Of a stretch of 64,000 nucleotides of DNA, positions 56,907 through 64,000 are shown piece after piece (position 1 is the first letter of the stretch; every line of letters begins with the position of its first letter). Both the position numbers and the translations under genes were made by a program. The notes below the pieces were generated by a model that saw only the letters and a list, made by a program, of their open reading frames with translations, did no database searches and was not told the origin of the DNA. The DNA comes from Bacteroidales bacterium (GTDB taxonomy: Bacteria; Bacteroidota; Bacteroidia; Bacteroidales; F082), in contig JABFQW010000006.1 of the NCBI GenBank assembly GCA_013141455.1, positions 1 through 64,000 on the forward strand, read 5' to 3'.

Positions 56907-57197
56907 TCACTCATTAACTATCAGATAAATCACCTCATTGTCGCGTTTCATAAGATATTTTTCGCGGGCAATGCGCTCAAGAAGCAAGGTATCATTTTCG
57001 AGGGCTGCGCTCAGTTTGTTATTGTTGGCAATTTCGGTCAGATAATATTTTTTCTGATCGAGCAAATTCAGGTATCTGGCTTTCAGATCGTATTGCTTCG
57101 AGATTTTGTTCTCATCAAAAAAGAACATCCACACAAGAAATAACAAAATCGTATATAGATATTTATGGTTGACGATGTGTCGCAATATGGATTTCAT
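56907..57197 (-). CDS. Septum formation initiator family protein (FtsB/DivIC-like)
   Basis: 96 residues: one N-terminal membrane helix (YLYTILLFLVWMFFF), then a coiled coil (ENKISKQYDLKARYLNLLDQKKYYLTEIANNNKLSAALENDTLLLERIAREKYLMKRDNEVIYLI). This is the DivIC/FtsB layout, with the terminal EKYLMKRDNEVIYLI typical of Bacteroidota members. It links the divisome with FtsL/FtsQ. Confidence 0.9.
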   Translation of the reverse strand: MKSILRHIVNHKYLYTILLFLVWMFFFDENKISKQYDLKARYLNLLDQKKYYLTEIANNNKLSAALENDTLLLERIAREKYLMKRDNEVIYLIVNE

Positions 57198-57602
57198 AAA
57201 ACCAATCTTTCGTAGATTTATTAATACGAAGCAGCAAAGATAGCTATTCGTTCAGGTTCAAATGCTTCGTTTTTTAATAATTATCCCCAGCCGATTGTTA
57301 ATTGCAAAGCATGAACCCAGTCCGATTTTTGATAATTGACAAATACAACACCAACTACTGTTCTATCAAACCCACCTCAACCTAAAAACCAGCGTTCTCC
57401 CCCGTTTCGGGAGCCGGGAGGCAAGATTTTCCCTTTTCTTACCAAAAAATCTAAAATACTGATTTAAAGCATTTTATCAAATAATATAGATAAAATGTAT
57501 GGGCATCATTCCGTTGCATTAGATACGTTGTCGGGGGTAAAAACTTTTTTACACCATTTTACAGCTACATCTTTGCGACTTCAAAATAATCTAAAAGTAA
57601 AT
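57198..57602. other. Intergenic region between divergent genes
   Basis: About 405 bp without a supported gene. It should contain the FtsB-like promoter (minus strand) and that of the small acidic protein (plus strand). ACATCTTTG (57570-57578) is only a partial -7 match. Confidence 0.45.
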
Positions 57603-57803
57603 ATGGAGAAGAAAAACAGGCAAATCCTCAACCCGGTTCACGACAATGAGGGGTCTGACAATGAGGCCGGTGAAAACCCGGATGATATTGAAATTTTTAT
57701 TAATCGTCTGGCCATCCAACGTAAACTGCTCGACAAATTTGTTGATTCCGAAGAAGTGCGTAAAAGCCGGACCGTAAAAGAGAAAAAACTTTCAAATAAA
57801 TAA
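57603..57803 (+). CDS. Small acidic conserved-looking hypothetical protein
   Basis: 66 residues from the ATG at 57603 (MEKKNRQILNPVHDNEGS), chosen because upstream sequence does not look coding. The first half is acidic and probably disordered, the second a charged helix (DDIEIFINRLAIQRKLLDKFVDSEEVRK). No family is recognised. It precedes the T9SS protein on the same strand. Confidence 0.55.
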   Translation: MEKKNRQILNPVHDNEGSDNEAGENPDDIEIFINRLAIQRKLLDKFVDSEEVRKSRTVKEKKLSNK

Positions 57804-57896
57804 TTTATGTCTAACTCTTAACAAAATCTGCACGATGAAAAAATGTTTAACGCTTTTGAAATTGATCTATGTTCAACCCTTAAATCTACTACGACC

Positions 57897-60281
57897 ATGA
57901 AAAGACTACTACCCTTGCGATTATTTATTTTCAGTGCATTATTATTTATTTGCGCTGCGAACCCGATTTATTCAGCCATAATAACCTCTGCCCAATCCGG
58001 CCTTTTCAGCGTTGGTTCAACCTGGGTAGGAGGCTCAGCACCAGCACTATACGATGATATCGTAATTGCAACCGGACATACTGTTACCCTTGATGCAAAT
58101 GTTACAATATTTAATATTACTATTCAAACCGGAGCAATATTGGATAACAGCACATTTATCATAACAATCGATAACGGGATCGCTTCAGGCAATCCAAAAT
58201 ACACTAACAATGGCACCCACAATGGAACAGGTAACATTAAAACTTATTCAAATTTTGATACAGAAATAACGGGCTCCGGAATAACAAACTGCACATTTGA
58301 AATTATTAATTATGGGCTCAAACCCTTGAATGATTGTAACCTCACAATTAATGGTAACATTCAGCATCAAAATCCTGGAAACACCGGAATGAACGGTAAA
58401 TATTTAATACAAATGAGTTCCGGCAACTTAACTATTAATGGAAACCTTATTACTGATGCAACCTTTGGCGCTGTGGGAATTACCACTTCTGGTACCATTA
58501 CTGTGAACGGGAATGTGAGTATGTTAGGAAGTACAGATTCCGGTGCTGGAGCAACAATTGTAAATTCAGGCACAATCAATATCTCGGGTGATTTAACTTT
58601 AGGAGTTTACGCAAGCTTTTGTCAAAATGATGGCAGTATGATCATTGGTGGTGATTTATTGGGTTCTGGCTTAGGTGATTCTTATTTCTGGAATGGATTA
58701 AACGCTACCGTTAAGTTAGGTGGCAATGTTTTTCCTGATCCTTTTGGCGGTTTATTTTTTGGAATAACAGAACCCGCAGGTTCATCGTCAACCGAGCCCA
58801 ATACAATTGAATACAACGGAACTTTGGCACAAACGATCAGGGTACCCGATGATGCTGCATATTCAAATCTGATCATCAACAATCCTGCGGGTGCAACAAT
58901 GAATTTAGCCACTACGGTTAACGGATTTCTCACAGTCAAACCAGGCGCTACACTTACCGATGTAAGTGGTTCACTCGCAGTTACCGGTGCATTCACCCTA
59001 CAGAGCGATGCTACCGGTACCGGTTCTCTGATCACCACTGCTGCCACAACAGCCAATGTTGAAAGGTATATTGCAGGATCAGTAGTAGCTAATCATGGCT
59101 GGCATCTGCTCAGTTCGCCGGTTGCAGCACAGGCCATCAGTGCTTTCCATACAGCCGGTTCGGGTAACGATTTCTACAAATGGAATGAACCTACATTTAC
59201 CTGGATCAATCGTACGGCAACCGGAGGTGGATTAAACGGTGATTTTGAAACAAACTTCCTCGTGGGAACCGGTTACTTAATCGCCAATATGGCAACAAGT
59301 ACGCAAACATTTGCCGGATCATTGAATATATCCAATGTTGCTGTCAGCAATCTCAGCTATACCGGAAGTAATGCCTACACGGGCTGGCACCTGCTGGGCA
59401 ACCCTTTCAGCAGCGCCATCCGATGGAACGATGGCAGCTGGGCGCTCAGTAATGTTGATGCCAATTGCCAGATATGGAATGAAGCAAGCGCCTCCTACTC
59501 CGTCATTGCAGCGAATGGTATTATTCCTTCCACAAACGGTTTTATGGTTCATGCCAGCGTAAACAATGCTTCGCTCACCATTCCGGCTGCTTCACGCGTT
59601 GTAAGCAGTGCCAACTGGTATAAGAATGTTGAACAAAACAACCAGATCGTACTTACGGTAAACGACCCCGAAGGCCAGACAGCCCAGCCTACCATCATCC
59701 GTTTCGATGCCAATGCCACTGATGCTTACGACAGTCAATACGACAGCTATTTCCTGACAGGATTTGCACCTGTTTTCTATAGTCAAAGCCAGCAGGAAAT
59801 GTACGCGCTGAATACATTATCCGGAATCACCGAAGGAATGAGTATTCCACTTGGTTTCGTGAAGAATGCATCAAACCAGTTCAATATTGAGCTCACCGAA
59901 AATATTTCCGGACAATCCATTTACCTCACCGATAATAAAACCAACCAGACCCTTCTTCTGAACGATGGCAACTATGCTTTCACTTCTGAAGCCGGTGACA
60001 ATGCCGATCGTTTTGTAATTCATTTTGGTGTTGTAGGTGTTGGTGAAAAAGCGGATGATGCAACCATTCATGCATGGTACGCGAACGGACAATTATACCT
60101 TCAAAACACGGATCAGGACGTTCAACTGAGCATTTTTGATGTACAGGGGCGTAATCTGCAAAGCTCGGTGATCAATTCAACAGGCTTGTACAGCCAGGCT
60201 CTGAACCTTCCGGCAGGTATATATATGGTTCGCTTGCAGAACAGCTTAAGTGTAAACACGGTGAAAATAATTGTTCAGTAA
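57897..60281 (+). CDS. Secreted T9SS cargo protein with G8-like N-terminus
   Basis: 794 residues from the ATG at 57897, which starts a good signal peptide (MKRLLPLRLFIFSALLFICA). The N-terminal part has a G8-like beta-helix start (SGLFSVGSTWVGGSAPALYDDIVIATGHTVTLDANVTIFN) and Gly/Asn/Thr-rich repeats to about 350. Middle blocks (HLLSSPVAAQAISAFHT, WHLLGNPFSSAIRWNDGSW) are typical of large Bacteroidota surface proteins. The C-terminus QLSIFDVQGRNLQSS...SVNTVKIIVQ is a type A T9SS sorting domain. The role is probably adhesin-like; ligand unknown. The PID-CTERM-like gene follows after 23 bp. Confidence 0.88.
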   Translation: MKRLLPLRLFIFSALLFICAANPIYSAIITSAQSGLFSVGSTWVGGSAPALYDDIVIATGHTVTLDANVTIFNITIQTGAILDNSTFIITIDNGIASGNPKYTNNGTHNGTGNIKTYSNFDTEITGSGITNCTFEIINYGLKPLNDCNLTINGNIQHQNPGNTGMNGKYLIQMSSGNLTINGNLITDATFGAVGITTSGTITVNGNVSMLGSTDSGAGATIVNSGTINISGDLTLGVYASFCQNDGSMIIGGDLLGSGLGDSYFWNGLNATVKLGGNVFPDPFGGLFFGITEPAGSSSTEPNTIEYNGTLAQTIRVPDDAAYSNLIINNPAGATMNLATTVNGFLTVKPGATLTDVSGSLAVTGAFTLQSDATGTGSLITTAATTANVERYIAGSVVANHGWHLLSSPVAAQAISAFHTAGSGNDFYKWNEPTFTWINRTATGGGLNGDFETNFLVGTGYLIANMATSTQTFAGSLNISNVAVSNLSYTGSNAYTGWHLLGNPFSSAIRWNDGSWALSNVDANCQIWNEASASYSVIAANGIIPSTNGFMVHASVNNASLTIPAASRVVSSANWYKNVEQNNQIVLTVNDPEGQTAQPTIIRFDANATDAYDSQYDSYFLTGFAPVFYSQSQQEMYALNTLSGITEGMSIPLGFVKNASNQFNIELTENISGQSIYLTDNKTNQTLLLNDGNYAFTSEAGDNADRFVIHFGVVGVGEKADDATIHAWYANGQLYLQNTDQDVQLSIFDVQGRNLQSSVINSTGLYSQALNLPAGIYMVRLQNSLSVNTVKIIVQ

Positions 60282-60304
60282 CAACACAAGAAAAAAAGTA
60301 TCCC

Positions 60305-60544
60305 ATGAAAAAGATAATCACAAAAATAGCATTGTTAAGTGTATTCCTGATAGCAAGCCAGATCCTTCTGGCACAAGGCCCACCTCCGCCTTCGGGCGGA
60401 GGCCATGGCGCCGGTGGTAACGAAGTGGCCGGTGGTGGCGCTCCCATTGGCGGCGGTCTCGAAATACTGATAACACTTGGCCTCGTCTATGGCGGAAAAA
60501 AATTGTACAACTGGAAAAATAATGGCCAGAAATTGGAAGAATGA
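60305..60544 (+). CDS. Small PID-CTERM-like sorting protein
   Basis: 79 residues: signal peptide (MKKIITKIALLSVFLIASQILLA), Pro/Gly-rich linker (GPPPPSGGGHGAGGNE), then APIGGG followed by a hydrophobic span (LEILITLGLVYGG) and a basic tail (KKLYNWKNN). This tripartite end matches the PID-CTERM class of putative Bacteroidota sorting signals, with G in place of D in the PID motif. Such proteins are probably retained and processed at the membrane. Their function is unknown. A decayed copy of this gene's last about 24 codons lies at 63893-63970. Confidence 0.75.
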   Translation: MKKIITKIALLSVFLIASQILLAQGPPPPSGGGHGAGGNEVAGGGAPIGGGLEILITLGLVYGGKKLYNWKNNGQKLEE

Positions 60545-60553
60545 TCAGAAGAT

Positions 60554-60591
60554 ATTACCCGGTAACTATGCGTGTATAGTTACCGGGTAAT
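60554..60591 (+). terminator. Strong hairpin after the PID-CTERM gene
   Basis: Perfect 16-bp stem ATTACCCGGTAACTAT/ATAGTTACCGGGTAAT with loop GCGTGT. There is no T run. The start of the same hairpin recurs at 63979-63990 in the duplicated copy. Confidence 0.75.
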
Positions 60592-60629
60592 TCTAACCTG
60601 TATTATTCACAAAAAAATCTCGCAAATCA

Positions 60630-60748
60630 GCTAAGTCGCAGTGTATATGAATTTGAGTGAAATTAATAAAAAAAATATTTGTATTCATATCATTAAACTG
60701 TTGCAATTCAGAACTTTGCGCCTTTGCGAGATGAATTAATCAGGCTAA
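60630..60748 (+). repeat. Dispersed ~120-bp repeat, copy 2
   Basis: Close match to 32426-32547 (small differences and 1-nt indels). It lies just upstream of the BNR-repeat gene. Confidence 0.85.
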
Positions 60749-60807
60749 TAAAAACTGATGAAAATAGTTTGAACATCAACTCATATTTTTTGCAAACAAA
60801 AATCAGG

Positions 60808-63800
60808 ATGAGAAAAAGCTTTATTTTTTTGGTATTCATTTATACCTTATTTCTTTTCGGTCTGAACAACGGACCGGTAACTGCCCAATGGACTTCCATT
60901 GGTCCCGAAGGTGGTTATATACACTGTATGACGAGATCTGGGAATAATTTGTATGCGGTTTCTGGAATGTATTTTTTAATTCCACCTCAATTATTCGTTT
61001 CTACGGATAACGGGCTTTCCTGGTCAAAAATGAATAGTATAACATTTCCTGACGATGTAAGAGCTATTGCTTCTATTGGGAATTATATTTTCATAGGCAC
61101 AGGATCGGGTGTGTTTCGCTCTGACGATAATGGGCTTACATGGATAAAAAAAATAAATGGATTCCCCTATGGTGAAAAATACATCAATTATTTAGCTGTA
61201 AGTGATACAAGTTTATTTGCGGCTGGTACTGGTTCCGGACTTATTCGATCAACTGACTATGGTGAAAACTGGACAACTGTCACAAATGGGCTTACCGATA
61301 CCTACCTGTATTCACTCACTGCAAATGAAACCACTGTTTTTGCCGGAACTGGTGATAATAATTTAGGTGTATTCCGTTCAACTGACAATGGCGCTACCTG
61401 GCTTCAGGTAAGCGATGGAATGGCATACTATTACAATGGTAACTGGATACCCAATATGGCACCCATGATAACATCGCTTGCCTATGTGGGCAGCGATCTG
61501 TATGCCGGCACTTCCGAATTCCAGGGTATCTGGAAATCTTCAGATGATGGTGACAACTGGGTATTTACAAGCATGGAAACCATGAATTACAATACCATTT
61601 CTGCAATTTCAGGAAATGAATCAATGGTTTTGGCAGGTTCGTTTAATGGTGAAGGAATTATAAAGTCAAACGATGGAGGTGTTTCATGGATCGAGGCGAA
61701 CCATGGGATTGATGTTTACGGGCTGGTTTCAACTTTTCTCATGGAATCCGGAAATACTTTTGTGAGTACAAAAGGTGGAATTTATAAATCAGTTAATAAT
61801 GGTGATAGTTGGACGAACGCTAATAGTGGAATTAAAGCAGATCAGATTACAGGTTTTGCCGTATTTGATACCGATTTATATGTGGGTGCCGGTGGTGGTG
61901 GAGTATTCCATTCAACTGACGAAGGTATGAGTTGGAATACCGTAAACAATGGCTTACCAATTAGTGAATGGACTCTGGATGGGTTGAAATCGAATTCGAC
62001 CGCAATGTTTGTCTGGGATCGTCTTTCGTTTGACGGTGGTAATACCTGGGAAATGTCAAACATTTATTCTCCGGGTTCAATATCATTTGGTTTTGATGGC
62101 CCCAGATGGCTTGAACATGGCAACGCCTGGTTTGCCATAAATTCGTATGAAAATGCAGGGGTCTATCGCTCAACGGATAACGGTCAAAACTGGACTACAA
62201 TAACCAACGGCATCAACAACCCATCTAACTTGTTATATATGAATATTAATTCTGATGGACCCACTTTATTTTTGGGCACTTCAGAAGCCCCTTATTATTC
62301 TACCGACAATGGCGACACCTGGCATGCCGGAAGCTTTCCAGGAATTAATAACTGGGCTTTGGGCGGTGCCGAATTTCTCTCAACCGGAACATCTCACTTA
62401 TACGGTCTGGTCGATGGTGGTGGTTCAAAAGGAATATACCGATCTGCCGATAATGGAAGCCATTGGCTTAAGGTTTTTGATGGTCTGGTAACAGGGAATT
62501 TTGTCATGCTTGGAACCGATATCTTTGTTTCAGGTTGGACTAAAGAAATCATTAATGACGAAGAAGTTATAATTAAACAAATTTTGGTATCCCATGATGA
62601 CGGACAGAATTGGACAAAATTACTTTCTGAAGAAATCAGTAACATTAACATTTCTTCATTTATTGCTGCCGATTCAAAACTATTCTTTTCAACATCAGCC
62701 GGACCGGAATACAAAGTTTATTGTTCAGTTGACAATGGCAATAACTGGGTAAATATCAGTGACGGACTTTCACAGAAAACAATGGTCAGTTCACTTTATG
62801 AATTCAATGATAAATTATACGCGGGCACCGGCACTTCTTCAGTATGGTCGCGTAACCTTAGCGAATTTGTAATACCGACACAGCCAAGCCCTATTGTTGG
62901 CTCTGAAACTCCTTGCATCGGTTCATCACAAACTTATAGCGTAACCAATGTACCGGGAGTAAATTATACCTGGCAGGCTCCTCAGGACTGGACCATAGTT
63001 TCAGGAAACGGTACCAATTCAATTACGGTAAATATTGGTAATTCAACAGGATTGGTACTTGTTATCCCGTCAAATAATTTCGGCAGCGGTCCATCACAAT
63101 ATTTGATGGTTAGTCCGGTAGCTGTTTCAGAAATAACGGCAGGCATCGAAGCCGATCAAAATAATGTGTGTGAAGGCGTTCCGATAACTTTCACCTCAAA
63201 TACCACAAACGGAGGTAATCAGCCGGTTTATAACTGGTTTGTTAACGGTTTATCTGCAGGTGACAATTCTGCTGCTTTTTCCTATACTCCGGTCAACAAC
63301 GATGTTGTTTCGATGATTTTTTCATCAAATGCTGCCTGTCTTATCGAAAATCCTGTTACTTCAAATACAATTACTGCCATAGTTAATCCAATACCCGAAG
63401 TAAGCTGGACAAACTTTGAATACGATACCCTTTGTATAACCTGGTTACCTGTCAACCTGAGTGGCGGATTGCCGGCCGGTGGAATCTATTCGGGCAATGG
63501 CGTAACGAATAATGTTTTTAATCCATCGGTTGCCGGTGCCGGGGATCATGTAATTACATATACCTGGTCGGATGGTAATGATTGCACAAACACCACTTCA
63601 ATTACCTTATCGGTCAATAGTTGTCTGGGTATTGAAGAACTGTCTTCGGCCACACTCGTTTACCCGAATCCGGCGACTTACAGACTCACTATCGTTTTAC
63701 CCGACAACCGGGTTATCCGTGAAATCGCCTTATTCAATCTGATGGGAACCAAAGTTTTTGAAATGAGTTCGATAAATGCTTCCGGTTCGGTCACACTGCC

Positions 63801-63885
63801 GGTTCAGGATATTCCTTCGGGTAACTATATTATCCGCATCAACGGAAATGACGAAAGTATTGTAAAACCGATTATACTGAAATAA
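60808..63885 (+). CDS. BNR/Asp-box beta-propeller protein with T9SS sorting domain
   Basis: 1025 residues from the ATG at 60808 (MRKSFIFLVFIYTLFLFGL signal peptide), preferred because the longer frame runs into the dispersed repeat. Residues about 40-690 contain about a dozen propeller motifs of the S-x-DNG-x-x-W type (STDNGLSW, SDDNGLTW, STDYGENW, STDNGATW and more). Two Ig-like/PKD-type modules follow (SETPCIGSSQTYSV..., and NGVTNNVFNPSVAGAGDHVITY with a DCTN end). The last about 75 residues (VYPNPATYRLTIVLPDN... to KPIILK) are a type A T9SS tail. It is secreted to the surface; the substrate is unknown. Confidence 0.9.
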   Translation: MRKSFIFLVFIYTLFLFGLNNGPVTAQWTSIGPEGGYIHCMTRSGNNLYAVSGMYFLIPPQLFVSTDNGLSWSKMNSITFPDDVRAIASIGNYIFIGTGSGVFRSDDNGLTWIKKINGFPYGEKYINYLAVSDTSLFAAGTGSGLIRSTDYGENWTTVTNGLTDTYLYSLTANETTVFAGTGDNNLGVFRSTDNGATWLQVSDGMAYYYNGNWIPNMAPMITSLAYVGSDLYAGTSEFQGIWKSSDDGDNWVFTSMETMNYNTISAISGNESMVLAGSFNGEGIIKSNDGGVSWIEANHGIDVYGLVSTFLMESGNTFVSTKGGIYKSVNNGDSWTNANSGIKADQITGFAVFDTDLYVGAGGGGVFHSTDEGMSWNTVNNGLPISEWTLDGLKSNSTAMFVWDRLSFDGGNTWEMSNIYSPGSISFGFDGPRWLEHGNAWFAINSYENAGVYRSTDNGQNWTTITNGINNPSNLLYMNINSDGPTLFLGTSEAPYYSTDNGDTWHAGSFPGINNWALGGAEFLSTGTSHLYGLVDGGGSKGIYRSADNGSHWLKVFDGLVTGNFVMLGTDIFVSGWTKEIINDEEVIIKQILVSHDDGQNWTKLLSEEISNINISSFIAADSKLFFSTSAGPEYKVYCSVDNGNNWVNISDGLSQKTMVSSLYEFNDKLYAGTGTSSVWSRNLSEFVIPTQPSPIVGSETPCIGSSQTYSVTNVPGVNYTWQAPQDWTIVSGNGTNSITVNIGNSTGLVLVIPSNNFGSGPSQYLMVSPVAVSEITAGIEADQNNVCEGVPITFTSNTTNGGNQPVYNWFVNGLSAGDNSAAFSYTPVNNDVVSMIFSSNAACLIENPVTSNTITAIVNPIPEVSWTNFEYDTLCITWLPVNLSGGLPAGGIYSGNGVTNNVFNPSVAGAGDHVITYTWSDGNDCTNTTSITLSVNSCLGIEELSSATLVYPNPATYRLTIVLPDNRVIREIALFNLMGTKVFEMSSINASGSVTLPVQDIPSGNYIIRINGNDESIVKPIILK

Positions 63886-63892
63886 CCCCGCC

Positions 63893-63970
63893 ATATAACA
63901 TCTGGCCTTGAATATAGCAGAAAAAAATTGTACAATCGAAAACATAATAGCCAGCAATTAGCAGAATGAT
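63893..63970 (+). pseudogene. Remnant of a PID-CTERM-like gene 3' end
   Basis: Gapless alignment to 60468-60545 (offset 3425). The remnant reads ITSGLEYSRKKLYNRKHN and then SQQLAE plus stop, against ITLGLVYGGKKLYNWKNN and GQKLEE plus stop. The stop codon and the hairpin start behind it are conserved. The signal peptide part is missing. It begins only about 8 bp after the BNR gene stop. Confidence 0.85.
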
Positions 63971-64000
63971 CAGAAGATATTACCCGGTAAATGTGTATGT

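Overview
The window is chromosomal DNA from a member of the Bacteroidota, probably a Bacteroidales/Marinilabiliales-like lineage (lineage is inference). The evidence is type IX secretion (T9SS) sorting tails on several giant secreted proteins, a T9SS plug-type protein, SusC/TonB-type and porin-like barrels, a LruC-domain lipoprotein, a PID-CTERM-like small protein, Bacteroidota-type promoters (-7 box TAnnTTTG), almost no Shine-Dalgarno sequences, and the Bacteroidota order rpsU-xerC-hpf-tRNAs-tuf-tRNA-secE-nusG-rplKAJL-rpoBC.

Layout. 1-1818: the 3' end of a receiver-domain protein (probably a hybrid histidine kinase) followed with 1-nt gaps by stand-alone CheR and CheB. 1798-7220: a convergent secreted EEP-family phosphohydrolase, a TlpA-like thioredoxin, a small barrel protein and an AAA/DUF4143 ATPase with a palindromic promoter region. 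7425-23059: the translation/transcription core, namely tRNA-Val, rpsU, xerC, hpf, four tRNAs, tuf, tRNA-Trp, secE, nusG, rplKAJL, rpoB, rpoC and a DUF3467 gene, with clear attenuator and terminator hairpins. 23323-28320: envelope genes (choice-of-anchor-L/OmpA protein, a small helical protein, a Ycf48-like T9SS cargo protein and a barrel protein).

28371-32682 is an accessory block: five small minus-strand genes (signal-peptide protein, gluzincin-like protease, YjbR, NTF2-like, stand-alone RNAP alpha-CTD), two direct repeats of about 270-280 bp, and a long bulged inverted repeat that resembles an integron attC site in layout but not in consensus. 32683-41226 (minus strand): TonB-type receptor, PriA, LruC/DUF4114 lipoprotein and T9SS plug protein. 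41560-48475 (plus strand): NqrF, ApbE, a MITE-like element, a C25 (gingipain-family) protease with a T9SS tail, and an SPFH protein. 48587-48809 is a second MITE-like element.

48897-50596 is a compact ECF sigma factor operon with three tiny membrane or Cys/His-rich proteins. Two of them share a C-terminal motif ending in Cys, which makes this the best candidate for an undescribed regulatory system here. 50743-57197 (minus strand): UvrA, lytic transglycosylase, RfbC, dihydrolipoyl dehydrogenase and a FtsB/DivIC protein. 57603-64000 (plus strand): a small acidic protein, a T9SS adhesin-like protein, a PID-CTERM-like protein and a BNR-repeat T9SS protein. A decayed second copy of the PID-CTERM gene's 3' end lies just behind the last of these, showing a recent duplication.

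Gene functions are calls from recognisable motifs in the translations; no database search was possible.
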